DNA of 64,000 bases, from contig NC_044554.1 of the NCBI RefSeq assembly GCF_007565055.1, positions 21,926,921 to 21,990,920 on the forward strand, read 5' to 3'. The notes beneath the pieces are model-generated. The model saw only the letters and a program-made list of their open reading frames with translations, was not told the DNA's origin and searched no databases. The first letter of the stretch is position 1. Each line of letters begins with the position of its first letter. This document shows positions 46,231 through 58,810 of the stretch, piece after piece. Source of the DNA: Rhinopithecus roxellana. Taxonomy: Eukaryota; Chordata; Mammalia; Primates; Cercopithecidae. The position numbers and the translations under genes were made by a program.

Positions 46231-47000
46231 TGAGAGATTGAGAAAGTGTTCCTCGAGGAAATGATCTTTAAGCAGAGATATGAATTAAGTAGGGAGAGAG
46301 TCACTGAGATATGAGACACATATTTAAAAAATTGTTCTAGAAAGTGTAAATTTTCTTGAAGCAGGACTGTGCATTAGTATGAAGGAAGCAAGAGCAAGTG
46401 AGAGGCAGTGTGAAAAGAGAAGTTGAAAGAAGAGTTGGATGCCAGATTACGCAGATTTTGTACTTTATTCTAAGTGGGATGGGAGGTTCATAGAGAGTTC
46501 TGGAGAGGAACAAGGGGATTGATTTACATTTTAAAAGGTTTGTCCTGTTTGTTGTGGGAAGAAGGTTGTGAGGGTGGACTCAAGAGGGGAAATGAGATAA
46601 ATTAGGAGTTAATGGTAGTCATCCAAGTGAGAATAGATATAGTATGATGTAATTATTACATATTGCATGCCTCTATCCAAATATCTCATGCACTCCATAA
46701 ATGTATACACCTACTATGTACCCATGAAAATTAAAAACAAAAAATGTTAATATAGGGAACCTCCAGGTATCAAGCACAGCATCTTATGATTGTTTATTAT
46801 AGTCTTGTGTGATTTGAAAAAAAAAAAAAAAAGAAAGAGAGAGAGACAGAACAGATATAGTAGTGGAAGTGTTGAGAAAATATTTGATTTGGGTTGTATT
46901 TTGAATGTAGAGCCAATAGAATTTGCTAGAGAACCAGATGTTCAATGTGAAAGAAAGGGCCAGATTGATCAAGTATAGCTTCGAGATTTTCATTTCAACA
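46231..47000 (+). mobile_element. Ancient LINE-like repeat, copy B, split by an L1 3' end
   Basis: 'gttcctcgaggaaatgatctttaagcagagatatgaattaagt' through 'ttttgtactttattctaagtgggatgggag' to 'ttttgaatgtagagccaatag'. It continues uninterrupted once the 46645-46847 insert is removed. Confidence 0.5.
46645..46847 (+). mobile_element. Short older L1 3' end with probable 3' transduction
   Basis: L1MA/L1PB-like 3' end ('atgcactccataaatgtata', 'cacctactatgtacccatga' and an A-rich tail to about 46745). About 70 bp of other sequence and a second A tail (46817-46832) follow. Approximate duplications 'agaatagatatagta' (46630-46644) and 'agaacagatatagta' (46848-46862) enclose the whole unit. Confidence 0.65.
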
Positions 47001-47690
47001 ACTAAGTAAATGGTGCTGGCATTTATTGAGATGAGGGAAAAAATAGGGTGGTTCTCAGCAGTGAACACCTTTGCTATCAAGATTATTTCCTCTGCTATGA
47101 GTTTCAGGAGTTCATTTGGAAAAGCACAACCATAATTTGACTCCTAATTCTAAGCTGTATTAGTCTTTTCCCTGTAACAGAGAATATAGAAAGCTATAGT
47201 TTCTGTCTGAACTGAGGTAGGAAATGAAAACAAGCATATACTGGGGAAAGGGAACATCCATTACTATTTCAAAATAAGATCAATGTGATATGTATGCATA
47301 AATACATAGGCACATATGTACAAATTATATATACATATATATATATTCTTGTTAAAGCACCCATGAAGCATGTATAAACTGACTGTAAAATGTTATCTCA
47401 GTTTGGGATCTCTAGAAGCAGAGCATGAGACAGAAATTTGGATGCCTGTCATTTATTGAGGGAGTGCTTTTCAGAAGGAAGAAACCTAAGGAAGGTAGGG
47501 GAGTGAGGACATTGGGATAGGAATGAAGAAGGGGCTGGGCCAGATCCACATAGCATGATGGGGAAGGAAATGCTAAAAACATAACTGCACCTGTAATTTA
47601 TTTTACCTTGAGATGAGGGGGTTGGGCTTTCATATTCTCTATGAGTTAGTCATTGAGTGATTATGGGCCTCCCTAGATGGCTGCCCTCAC
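47001..47690. other. No gene; one short AT-rich tract
   Basis: Contains an 'atatacatatatatatat' tract near 47326-47346. 47400-47600 may be an old LTR piece, but I cannot name it. Confidence 0.35.
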
Positions 47691-47693
47691 CAA

Positions 47694-47812
47694 TTTTTTT
47701 TTTTTTTTAGACGGAGACCCGCTCACTGTCACCCAGGCTGAAGTGCAGTGGCATGATCTCAGCTTACTGCAACGTCTACCTCCTGGGTTGAAGCGATTCC
47801 CCTACCTCAGCC
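47694..47812 (-). mobile_element. Truncated Alu, antisense
   Basis: Poly-T, then 'agacggagacccgctcactg' to 'gattcccctacctcagcc', ending abruptly. Only the right arm is present. Confidence 0.88.
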
Positions 47813-48888
47813 ATTGTGAGGAAGGAAGAGGAATGCATCTACCTGAAAAGGAAAATGCATCTATAGAGAAAACTGGAGATTGGTAACACAAAGGAGATTG
47901 ATCAAAGAAGTAAATATGTTAATTATCATGACAGCCAGATTCCTCGATATCGTAGAAGGGAGACAAATATGAAAGGGAGGAAACTAAACTGAACGCTGTG
48001 GCATTGAGTGGGAGCTGGATGGGTAAGTGTGAACTAAAGGTTTCCAACAGACCAACACATAAGGCAGTAATACAGATGTATATTGTGTTATGTTGCATGT
48101 GTACACTCACACGTTCCCTACGTCTGTTCACTTATCTGGGATCGAATCAGTAACATCCCAATAACACGAGCAAACTTAGAGTTCAAAACTTGGCTTCTCA
48201 AAACCATTTCCACTAAAAGTAATCAGGGCTCCTGGTAGAAATGATAATATCATATCTGGAGCAAGAAAATTATGAGATGAACCTAGAATATCTTGTGCCA
48301 GAAACAAAGAAATGCTCAAAGAATGAAGGGGATATATCAAAAGAACATAAAAGCCAGCTTAAAATGGGTCCCGCTGGTCAACTAAGAAACAACATGAACA
48401 AGCCAATAATGATAGTAATGGATTACAGCTTACGGAATCAAGTGGGAACCGTGAATCTATACCAAAATAAATAAATTAATAAACTGAAAATGTAATAAGG
48501 AATAGGATATTTACATGACTTTGAAGTCTCTTTACACAAAATATTTACTCTATTTCCCCAAAAAAAGAGTAACTTTACAGTAGGCAATCCGAGTAAACAC
48601 CATCTTAGTCAAGTGGTCAAAGTGAACTATCATCAATGATGGAAAAAGCTGAAATCATGTGTCACCTGAAAGGCAAAGAGGAGGATACAGCCACTGTTGT
48701 CATATTCCTACCAAAGATACATAATCTGAATCTAATCATGAGGAGAGATCAGATATGACCAAATTAAGAGGCATTCTATAAAATTACTACCAACTACAGC
48801 AACGCAAAGCTCATGAAGATCAAGGGAAGACTAAGGAACTCTTTAATACTAAAGGAGAATAAACATGTATGAAAGTTTCTCTTTTCCT

Positions 48889-49188
48889 TTTTTTTTTTTT
48901 TTTTTTTTTGATATAGAGTCTCACTCTATCACCCAGCCTGGAGTGCAGTGGCACCATCACAGCTCACTGTAGCCTTGACCCCCCGGGCTCAGGTGATTTT
49001 CCCACCTTAGCCTTTCGAGGAGCTGGGACTACATGTGTGTGCCACCACACCCAGCTGATTTTTGTAGTTTTTTAGAGATACGTTTTCACCATGTTGCCCA
49101 GGTGATCTCGAATAACTGGGCTCAAGCGATCCATCCACCTCAGCCTCCAAAAGTGCTGAGATTACAGGCATGAGTCACCTCATCCAGT
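48889..49188 (-). mobile_element. AluJ-like, antisense
   Basis: Poly-T, then 'gatatagagtctcactctat' to 'gagtcacctcatccagtcc'. Diverged. Confidence 0.92.
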
Positions 49189-49337
49189 CCTTTTTTCTTT
49201 AACAATATAGAAAATATAAATCTGTATGAGCCACATACTGCTATATAAATTGTATTTTAGTTATGATGTTGCTTGATGTAATTATAAACTGATGTTGGTT
49301 ACTATGATTACAAATGAAATCATTTTGCAGAAAAGAC

Positions 49338-49631
49338 TTTTTTTGTTGTTATTGAGATGGAGTCTCGCTCTTTCACCCAGGCCGGACTGCGGTGGCAATC
49401 TTGGCTCATTGCAAGCTCCGCCTCCCGGGTTCTCGCCATTCTCCTGCCTCAGCCTCCCGAGTAGCTGGGACTACAGGCGCCCACCACCACAGCCGGCTAA
49501 ATGTTTGTATTTTTAGTAGAGACAGGGTTCACTGTGTTAGCCAGGATGGTCTCGATCTCCTGCCCTCGTGATCCACCCGCTTTGGCCTCCCAAAGTACTG
49601 GGATTACAGGCATGAGCTACCCAGCCCGGCC
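49338..49631 (-). mobile_element. AluY-like, antisense
   Basis: Flanked by exact 'cagaaaagac' duplications at 49328-49337 and 49632-49641. Confidence 0.95.
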
Positions 49632-49790
49632 CAGAAAAGACATTTTTAAAACAAGTAGCAATAAATGAACGGATTCTGAGAATAAGATGGAAAAATGTAT
49701 CAATGTTACTTTTCTAATTTTGATGGTTGTATTGTGGCTACATAGAAGGAAAGTCCCTGTTTATGGGAACTACACAGTAAATTTTAGTCT

Positions 49791-50095
49791 TTTTTTTTTT
49801 TTTTTTTTTTTTTTGAGACGGAGTCTTGCTCTGTCGCCGGGGCTGGAGTGCAGTGGCCGGATCTCAGCTCACTGCAAGCTCCGCCTTCCGGGTTTACGCC
49901 ATTCTCCTGCCTCAGCCTCCGGAGTAGCTGGGACTACAGACGCCCGCCACCTCGCCCGGCTAGTTTTTTGTATTTTTAGTAGAGACGGGGTTTCACCGTG
50001 TTAGCCAGGATGGTCTCGATTTCCTGACCTCGTGATCCGCCCGTCTCGGCCTCCCAAAGTGCTGGGATTACAGGCTTGAGCCACCGCACCCGGCC
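49791..50095 (-). mobile_element. AluYRa-like, antisense
   Basis: Very little decay. Carries 'ctcgcccggctag' and 'caggcttgagccaccgca' variants. Exact 'aaattttagtct' duplications at 49779-49790 and 50096-50107. Confidence 0.95.
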
Positions 50096-50529
50096 AAATT
50101 TTAGTCTTTGAAAGGCATGGGATATCCATTTGGCAAATTAGTTTTCAAATAATTCATTTAAAAGATCTTTCTTTTCTGTAAATTTTTGGTTATTTCAAGA
50201 TAAAAAATAAAAATTCCCAAAATTTATATTGACAAAAAATCTCAAAATAATTCTGAAACCAGGTAGTTTTATTTTACATTTTTGAAATAAATTGTCATAT
50301 TTTACAGAAAAATATTATCTTCAAAAACTGGCTTAGAATCTAGACAAAGAGGAATTCCATTTCAATGTGGTATATGAAGTTATCATCATTCTGACACCCA
50401 AATGCCAAGATAAGAAAGCAATCATTTCTGTGACTATAATATATCCTAAATAAAATACCACCGTTCTTAATTCCCTAGTAAATCATGAGCAATTAGGGTC
50501 AAGACCAGAGATAAATTTATTTAAAATGT

Positions 50530-50690
50530 AATAATTAAAAGCATGGGATCTGAGGTAAAATACATGTGATCTTGAATCCCTGAGCTGTCACTAGCTGGAT
50601 GAACTTAGATAAGCTCTCTGACCTCATTAAGCTTCAATTTCTTTCTTACTAACCAAGTAGAAGATTCATCAGTAATTATCTATTTACCTA
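50530..50690 (+). mobile_element. MIR, sense
   Basis: 'cttgaatccctgagctgtca', 'actagctggatgaacttaga' and 'ctctgacctcattaagcttc' follow the MIR consensus. Confidence 0.75.
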
Positions 50691-50784
50691 ATCAGAAAAA
50701 TTAGAGTAGCCTCCTTTGATTCTAGAAGAGAACTTCATAAATTATAATACCTAATCCAGAACAGAATTGTTATAGGACCAATAG

Positions 50785-51345
50785 GTTTATATGCCTGCTA
50801 TGCAGTAACAGACCAATACATTGAGACAGCAAGGATGCAGCAGAGAAAGCATTTAATGGTCAAAGGATGCTGAGCAAGGAAATGGAAAGACACCCTCAAA
50901 TTCATCTCCTCTAAGAGTTCTGGGCTGGAGTTTTTTTAAGGGGATTATGGAGAGTGAGGGGCTGGAAAATTGAAGTTGTTAATTGGTTGGGGTAAGGGGA
51001 ATGAAGCCTTGGGACATGGAAACTGAATTCTCTGGTGAGTCAGCTTCTTGTGGGGTCCTTCAGACCAGCTGATGTTTGTAGTTTCACTGGTATGCAGGAT
51101 CTGAGGGAATATCTCAAAGGGAAAACTTAATGTTTTATGTTCAAGTCATTATCTATAGAGCAGTTAAGGGGAACTATAATCTTGCAACAGGGTCTACATG
51201 ATTCCAGGGCAGTAGGTGCCAAACTATGAGGAAGCAGGTCAGAGAGCAAGCTGACCTAATGATTAATGCTGAATGTGTTGCAAGCTTGGCTTATTTTCAT
51301 TTCTCACCCTCTGCCCTGCTTCTTCCCTGATTAATTTTATAAAGT
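50785..51345 (-). mobile_element. LTR-like repeat, antisense, family unresolved
   Basis: A ~550-bp block beginning 'cagaccaatacattgagaca' with a possible reverse polyadenylation region 'gcatttaatggtc'. It resembles an ERV LTR, with no internal sequence adjacent. Confidence 0.4.
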
Positions 51346-51409
51346 TTACAGGGATGGTTTCAGAATTCATGCACATGCACATACACACATAACTAGCACT
51401 AAAGTGATT

Positions 51410-51840
51410 TAACCTTTAACAAATTAGAGAATATCAATCTGTATAAGTCATATATTGCTACATAACAAATTATGTGTTGGTTGAGGTTGTAGTCATCTAA
51501 AGGCTAAACTGGGGCTCAATGTTCTATTTCCAATGTTGCTAAACCTCATGCTTAGTAAGATGAAACTAGCTGTTGTGAGGAAGTCCTCAGCTTTCCCTCC
51601 ATGTGAGCTTGTTAAGGGCTGTTTGATGTCATGGTACCTGGCTTCCTATAGAATAAGCAATCCAAGAGAGCAAGGCAGAGGCTACAATGCCTTTTGTTAT
51701 ACTAGCCTAGGATGTCATTCCATCACTTCCACAGTACTCACCTAGACCAGACCTGTTTCAGTGTGCAAGGGTATTATGCAAGGGGGTGAATAACAAGAAT
51801 TACGGTTCACTGGGGGTCATCTTAAACCAATAGCCACTGC
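51410..51840 (+). mobile_element. Old interspersed repeat, family unresolved
   Basis: 'tatattgctacataacaaat', 'caatccaagagagcaaggcagaggctacaatgcctttt' and 'tcactgggggtcatctta' match a common mammalian repeat that I recognise but cannot name with certainty. Confidence 0.5.
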
Positions 51841-52990
51841 CTCATCTATGCTGAAACTTGGAATGACAACTGTTGGTTCACTACATTATTATCCCCACAA
51901 AACACCCTTTATATCCACTCACCACAAATGAAATGGGTGCAGCAGATACCTGCTGCTTATAGAAACGGACTCAAGGCCATGACCACATTTTTTGGTCACA
52001 TGACTCGGACTAGGCCAAGCAGTCTCTCTTTGCCTTGGAGCAAGGAGTTTCCCATATAAGTCTTGCTATTTTCTTGAAAGAAAGTGTTTTAAACTGAGAA
52101 TTGACTAGTAGTCATTTTGCAGCTTAAGAGAAAAAAGAAGCAATGTACAAAAAGAAATAGATGAGAACTGGAGGAAGAATGTTCACAGAAGTGGTTTTTG
52201 CTTGGTTGCCCATGCAGTATCTGTTTTATTTTTCAAAATTCTCAGCATATCTATATTTCCTTTTGGTGATATTAGAGATGCTGATATCACTCCTGACTTG
52301 TGGAGGAAACCACATAACCAAAGCACAGTTGATGATCACATTCCATCTTCAGGACATAGCTATGGCCTGGGGCCTTACAAGCATAGTTTGGTCTCAGAAA
52401 ACCTCAGGTTTTTAAAAGACATTTGCTCTTTCCTGAAAGAATGAGAATACGAAGTAGCCTTAGGGTCCATTTGCTGCCATACTAGGATTAGGCTTAGGAT
52501 AAATCTGGCATTGAGAAAGGCAGTGAAAAAAAAGAAGAAATTTGGTCCTTGTTGATATACTGAAAAACTATGGTTGGCTTTATATGAAGCCTCACCTATC
52601 TCTGGACTTCTCAGTTACATAAGCCAATAAAGAGCCTTTATTTTTCTGAAAGCTAGAGGAATTTTTATTTTGCAAATATGAAAATGTAAGAATACTTTTT
52701 ATTTTTTTCAAAAATTTGCTGGGAGAAAATAACAATAATTCCAAGATCTCTGGAAGAAGTCTAATGTGGGAATATTTTTAGTCTTGGTGATATTTTCACA
52801 ATTTTTTATTTACAGAGTTTATTTTCTCCCTTCTTATAGTTTAGAGGAGAAAGCCTCTAATTATCCAGGCTTTACCCACAGTGGGAATAGTTTTCTCCCC
52901 ACATAATCATCAACCTAACAAAAAGGCTTAGCTGTGTCTTCTGGCTTACAGAATACAGCTTGAATTCATGTCCATTTTACACATAAGATT
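51841..52990. other. No recognisable feature
   Basis: Unique sequence. Overlapping 80-codon frames at 52161-52444 lack recognisable domains. Confidence 0.4.
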
Positions 52991-53004
52991 GTATTTCTGT
53001 ATTT

Positions 53005-53195
53005 TTTCTGTATTTTTGTGGTTTTTTTTCCCTCTTCAACCTTCTAATTAAAAATCCAAATCTACAGAATGTTGAAAGAATATTGCAAAGAACACCCATA
53101 AATACTTTCCCTAGATTGATCCTATTGTTAATAATATTTTGCCACATTTGCTCTATCTCTCTTCTTACTCTCCTCTGTGTGGATATGTACACAAA
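53005..53195 (-). mobile_element. Ancient L1M 3' end, antisense
   Basis: 'caaatctacagaatgttgaa', 'attgatcctattgttaataatattttgccacatttgc' parallels 24.86-24.95 kb. Confidence 0.6.
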
Positions 53196-53209
53196 CATAG
53201 ACACAAGTT

Positions 53210-54200
53210 TTGTTTTAGTTATCTACTGCTGGAATTTGTACACCCTCACACCTAGTGGCTTAAAATGCAATTTATTATTGCCTTTCGTGCTTTTCTGGGC
53301 TGATGGGGATTAGCTAGGTGGTTTTTGCTTGGGGTCTCTCATGTGATCTATATTAAGTAGTGGCTGTCACTAAGGTCGGCTATTTGTTTCAGTTAACTGA
53401 ACACCTAAGATGGTCTACTCACACCGCTATCATCCGTGGACCAGAGTGGCCTCCTGTATTAACTGTATTTTCTTGTTTTCTTTATTTTTGATGCTCTGGA
53501 ATCTGGTGCTTTGCTCCTTGGGGAGATAATGCCCCTCCTAGGCTAGCCAATTCTTAGAGACAGCAAACAGCTTGGCCAGCAGGGTGCCTTAATATGCAAA
53601 TTAAGCAATTCAGAGCCCATACTCTGAACTACTTCCTCTATCTGGCTCTTACGTCCCTAGTAGACAATATTCCTATTTCCTAATCATCTGAAAGCCAGTT
53701 ACCAAGCAAGCAGTGATAACCCCTAGACCACAGAGCCTGCTGAAATTATTCAAACTAGTCAATCCTCAGCCTACTCATCCTGCCTTGCTTTTCTCGTGAA
53801 AACCACAAGAAAGTCTCCTGTTCATGTTTCCCCCTCCCTACTTGTGTCTCCTGACTGACCTTGGTGATTGCCTGTATGGTAGTGCATGCCTCTCCTCTTG
53901 GGATCTGTGAGTGACAAAGTACTTTGAATGGTAGTCATCTCTTGATCTGTCAGCTTCACTATACATAAATAATAATAAAACCCACATTTAAAACAACTTT
54001 CTATGTGGCTTAGCCTTCTTACAGTATGGTGAATGTCTATAGGATGTAGAAGCTTTCAATCTCATAATGCTTTGGCCCAGAAACTGCACAGCACACTTCT
54101 ACCACATTCTATTGGTCAGAGCAGTCACAGAGCCTGTGCCATTAAAGGGTGGACCCCACCTTTTATTGGAATAAATATCAAAGAATTTGTGGCCATCCTT
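53210..54200 (+). mobile_element. Old repeat split by an LTR-like insert
   Basis: Flanks 53210-53460 and about 54005-54200 belong to the same family as 51410-51840 ('agttatctactgctggaatt', 'attctattggtcagagcagt'). The centre, about 53465-54000, looks like a solo LTR ending 'gtgagtgacaaagtactttg...aataataaaacccac'. The LTR family is unresolved. Confidence 0.5.
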
Positions 54201-55212
54201 AGTCTGCCATAGTCTATCTTAAGTCCACAAATTATTTATATGGCTCCTATATGTGAAATTTATTCAACCTCTTCTCATTTCTAAGATCCCAATATCTCAT
54301 AACTATTAAAGCATCAGTCTAGGAGTTTGCCACTGAATTCAGGTCCAGATGCAGATGAAGTTACTTGAACATGATTCCTTGGGTCTAGGTGTTGTGAACA
54401 TCCTTGGGTGTTGCTTGCTGAGTATAACTGCTTTCCATCTGAAGACCTAGCCACTAAAGAGAGAAGTTATCTGCTGTTCACAGACCCAACATACAATAGT
54501 GAAGTGGAGATTGAATAATCAAAATTGATATTCCCTTGGAAGGGGAGGAGAGAATGGGAAATGGAGTCATATAATAGTCACTGGTTTATAGCAATTCTGA
54601 AATCCAGCTGAGAGCCTTTCCCTGTTAATTAGGGCCTATTCCTATTCACTGGGATAATTCTTTGAGGTTCCTGACTCTATCATCCAGACTCTTGATTCCA
54701 CTGGCTGAGTCATCCTCCCTTTTGGGTAAGAAATTTCCTATATGTGCAACTGAATAGATTTCTCAGCTTTCTCCCTGCCCTTAGAAGGTTGGGGAAACCA
54801 TAGGCCTATTTTTATGTTGTGCTGCCTCTGCCCCATAATTTTCTATCAATCATATTGGGGTTCTCTCCATTATCTAAACACCAGATCCACAGATCTCTTT
54901 AGATAGACTGTCCTCTAACTTGAGCTCAGTGTGAAGCTTCTGTGGGACAGTGCCCTAAGGGTTCCTCAAAGCCTGCTGTTTAATACAGAAGGACTACAAA
55001 GAACTTTCTTCCGTTCCTTAGAAAGTTTTTTGTTTAACTGAAATAGTCAATTAGATCTTTCTGTCTTATAGAAACAAAGGGTTCTACAGAAGTACCTAGG
55101 ATTGATCTCTGCCCCAAATTCATGTCTTGTATTGTGTGTGTGTTTGTTTGTTTGTTTCTGGGAAAGGCTGGAAATAGTTTTTTTTCTTCATGGTATTTTA
55201 TCATAGAGAGTG
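54201..55212. other. No recognisable feature
   Basis: About 1 kb of unique sequence. Confidence 0.4.
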
Positions 55213-55697
55213 TATTAGTTTTCAAGTGCTGCCATAACAAGCTGCCACAAACCGATTGGTTTAAAGCAACAGAAATTTGTTCTCTCACAGTTCTGGAGGC
55301 TGGAAGTCCAAAATCAAGCGTTAGTAGGGCCATCCGCTCTCTGGAGATTCTAGGGGAGAACCTCTTCTATTCTCTTAGCTTCTGGTATTGCCAAAAATCC
55401 CTGGTGTGTTCCTTGGTTATTAGACACATCTCTGCAATCTTTGCCCATATTGTAACATGGCATTCTTCCTCTGTCTTTCTGTGTGTTGATGTGTTTTCTC
55501 TTCCTTATAAGGACACAAATCAAATAGGATTATGGCTCACCTTCATGATCTCGTCTTAATTTGATTACATTTGGACAGATACTTTTTTTCTTTTTTTTTG
55601 TTTGTTTTCGTTTTTCAAATAAGGTTAAATTTACTGGTACCTGAGGACTAAGACTTCAACATTATTTTCTTAGGGGACACAATTCAACCTAAAACAG
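55213..55697 (-). mobile_element. MLT1-type MaLR LTR, antisense
   Basis: 'gtattagttttcaagtgctgccataacaa', 'gttctggaggctggaagtcc', 'ttataaggacacaaatcaaa' and the end 'ggacacaattcaacctaaaa'. A T-rich tract interrupts it near 55585-55615. Confidence 0.8.
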
Positions 55698-55973
55698 GCA
55701 AACTAGAAGAAGCCAGTTTCCGCTTTTAAAATTCCTCCTGGAAATCTTCCTGGCTAGATTGGCAAGCTTACTAGGTACTCTTTCTATTTTCTTTTCATTG
55801 CAGGTACCAGTACTGCCAAACTTTCCTTAGTCTGCCACAAGAATCCCCTTCTCTCCATCTTATACTAACATTTTCAAACCTTTACCAACTGTCTTCTCAA
55901 GGTTCTTCCAACTTCTGCCTACCACTCAGTTCCAAAGTCAATGCCACGTTTGGTGTTTTGATACAACAGTCTC

Positions 55974-56057
55974 TCTCTCCCTCCCTCCCTCCCTCTCCAC
56001 ACACATACATGCCCAATTGTATATATATATTTACACATACACAAATATACATATGCA

Positions 56058-56096
<39 letters not shown>

Positions 56097-56100
56097 TAAG
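55974..56100. repeat. (TCCC)n and (AT)n microsatellites
   Basis: TCCC units at about 55978-55998 and a pure AT/TA run at about 56060-56094. Confidence 0.92.
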
Positions 56101-56129
56101 AGTTATTTTTGAACATCAAGATACTACAT

Positions 56130-56450
56130 GATACTACATTAAAAAATCATCCTTCAGTACTTCGGCAAATGTGATCTAAGAATTCGGTTGTTTTCTTTCA
56201 TTATCACAGTACAATTACTTGATTCAAAAATTTTAACTTGATACATCTTCAGATTTCCCATTTCCCATTTAGAGTTTTTAAAAATCTGGAACTCAATTAA
56301 GAATTTCACATTTCAAAGATTTATGTCAGTTTAGTCTATTTTAATTAATAATAATTTCTCACCTTTATTTTTTGTCTTTCATAATATTATCATTTTGAGT
56401 CCACGCCAGTTGTTTTTCGGAACGTCACCTTCCTCTCCGAATTTCCTCAG
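56130..56450 (-). mobile_element. Ancient L1M fragment, antisense
   Basis: 'gtacaattacttgattcaaaaattt', 'cacatttcaaagatttatgtcagtttagtc' fits the same L1M 3' region as 28.0-28.3 kb. Strongly decayed. Confidence 0.4.
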
Positions 56451-56683
56451 ACTATATAAATTACTGATATTTGGTCACTTTTGACCTACAAAAACAAATT
56501 CTTATGATTCAACATAATAAATAGGTGATACAGCCTGTCTATACCAGCTAGGTATAGAGCCATATAACAACACTTTCATTATTAGTGGTTTTATTAAATT
56601 CAGTAATTGGTTAATGTTAATATCTACTAGAGTTTTCCATTGAAAATTTGTTATCTTACTTTGTAATTAATAATCTCTGAAGT

Positions 56684-56997
56684 TGGCTGGGCTTGGTGGC
56701 CCACGCCTGAAATCCCAGTACTTTGGGAGGCCGAAGTGGGTGGATCACTTGAGGTCAGGAGTTCGAGACCAGCCTGGCCAACATGGTGAAACCCTGTCTC
56801 TACTAAAAATGCTAAAAATAATCAGCCAGGCATGGTGGCACATGCCTGTAGTTCCAGCTACTCAGGAGGCTGAGGCACGAGAATTTCTGGAACCCTGGAG
56901 GTGGAGGTCGTAGTGAGTCAAGATCACACCACTGTACTCCAGCCTGGGTAACAGAGCAAGACTCTGTCTCAAAAAAAAAAAAAAAAAAGAATCTCAG
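56684..56997 (+). mobile_element. AluS-like, sense
   Basis: Flanked by exact 'aatctctgaagt' at 56672-56683 and 56998-57009. Confidence 0.94.
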
Positions 56998-57289
56998 AAT
57001 CTCTGAAGTCACATTTTGAAATGTTCTAAATAATGTATTTTCCAAAACCTTTTGCTCAATGGTTTAATAATTCATTGAGAATTCTTTTTGTAGCAATTAT
57101 TATAATCCAGTTGGAAAACAGTGGGTTTTTTTTTAGCTCTATCATTCCTTCAATCTTTAGTAGTTGGTTTTCTTTTCTTCCCCCACAAACCTATTTGTTC
57201 ATATTATAAACTACTCTGATAATAGTTTCTTGACATGGCAACTAAAAGCATGCAAAATTGTACAAATACTTGCCTTGAGAATTACATTT

Positions 57290-57838
57290 TTTAAGAAATT
57301 AAATGATTTGGCATAGGCTGAATGGACCTTAATGTGGCCCCATGATTCTTGTAGCTTGTGCTTCACCCTATATAATCCCCTCCCCTTGAGTGTGGGAGGG
57401 ACCTTTAACTCGCTACTAACCAATAGAATGTGGCAAACATGAAGACAATTTGTAGATGTAGCTAAGGTCCTAAATCACTTGTTTTCAGTTAATCAAAAAG
57501 AAGATCATTTGAGTGGGTCTGACTTAATTAGGTGAAGACTTTTAAAAGAAGGACAAGGCCTAGCTGCTGCAGTGGCTCACGCCTGTAATCCCAGCACTTT
57601 GGGAGGCCGGGGTGGGCAGATCACCTGAGGTCAGGAGTTTAAGATCAGCCTGGCCAACATGGTGAAACTCTTTTCTACTAAAAACACAAAAATTAGCTGG
57701 GGAGGGTGGCGGGCACCTGTAATCCCAGCTACTCGGGAGGCTGAGACAGGTGAATCATTTGACCCCAGGAAGCAGAGGTTGCAGTGAGCTGAGATTACGC
57801 CATTGTACTCTAGCCTGGGCAAGAGCAAAACTCTGTCT

Positions 57839-57875
<37 letters not shown>

Positions 57876-58290
57876 ACAAGGCCCTCCCTGAGGCGACATG
57901 ATGAAGTGACCATGCTGGAGAAGATCACATGGTAGGGAACTGCAGGGTAGCTTCTAGGAACTATAAGTAACTTCTAGGAAATGCACGTGGCCAATAGCAC
58001 CTGAGGGCATTCTGCACAGACAGACAGCTGGCGAAAAAGCTGTGGCCTTCAATCTTACAGTCATGAGGAAATGAATTCTGCCAAAAGCCTGAATAAGCTG
58101 GCAAACATATTTTTTCCATGTCAAGCCTCCAGATGAAAATGTAGCCTGGCTGACTCATTGCAACCTTATGAGACTGAGCAGAGGATCCAGTTTTGTCATG
58201 CCTTGTCTCTTGATCCGTGGAATCAATGAAATGTATGTTGTTTTAAGTTGCTAATTTTGTGTTAACCTATTAAATAACAACAGAGAACAT
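57290..58290 (+). mobile_element. MLT1-type MaLR LTR, sense, split by an Alu
   Basis: Left part to about 57560, with 'tttgtagatgtagctaaggtc' and 'aagaagatcatttgagtggg'. Right part from about 57874, with 'catgtcaagcctccagatga' and 'tgtatgttgttttaagttgc'. Subfamily uncertain. Confidence 0.7.
57561..57873 (+). mobile_element. AluS-like, sense
   Basis: Begins 'tagctgctgcagtggctcac' and has a tail of more than 30 A. 'aaggacaaggcc' flanks both sides. Confidence 0.93.
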
Positions 58291-58527
58291 ACTTAGTAGA
58301 ATACAAACAGTAAGTAAATGAAACTGGTTACGCAACTTTTTATCTAGTATAATCGCATTAAATACAAATATATGTGTATATATATATTTATTTATATGGC
58401 AAAAAGATTGGAAGAAAATATAACAAACCATTAAGTATTTATCTAAGGAGGCTGGGATTGCAGCTGATTTTCATAGTATTATTAATATTTTTGTGAATGT
58501 CACACATTTTGTATAATAAAAATACAC

Positions 58528-58810
58528 AGCCGGGCACGGTGGCTCACACCTGTAATCCCAGCACTTTGGGAGTCTGGGGCGGGGGAATCACGCGGTCAGG
58601 AGATCGAGACTATCCTGGCTGACATGGTGAAACCCCGACTCTACTAAAAATACAAAAAATTAGCCAGGCGTGGAGGCGGGCACCTGTAGTCCCAGCTACT
58701 CGGGAGGCTGAGGCAGGAGAATGGCGTGAACTCAGGAGGCAGAGCTTGTAGTGAGCCGAGATAGCGCTACCACACTCCAGGCTGGGCAACAGAGCGAGAC
58801 TCCATCTCAA
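58528..58810 (+). mobile_element. AluY-like, sense
   Basis: From 'cagccgggcacggtggctca' to 'ctccatctcaaaaaacatat', with a short A tail running into an AT repeat. Confidence 0.92.

Larger units (their letters stand above)
48600..50215 (+). mobile_element. Ancient L1M 3' region, sense, interrupted by three Alus
   Basis: Pieces at 48600-48885, 49189-49337, 49642-49790 and 50096-50215. They include 'gatcagatatgaccaaattaagaggcattctataaaattact', 'tgatggttgtattgtggcta' and the 3' end 'ttatttcaagataaaaaataaaaattcc'. It is the same family, in opposite orientation, as the host fragments at 24.8-29.3 kb. Confidence 0.6.

Noticed and set aside
55122..55559. 145-codon plus-strand frame
   Set aside because: Coincides with an antisense MLT1 LTR and has no protein features.
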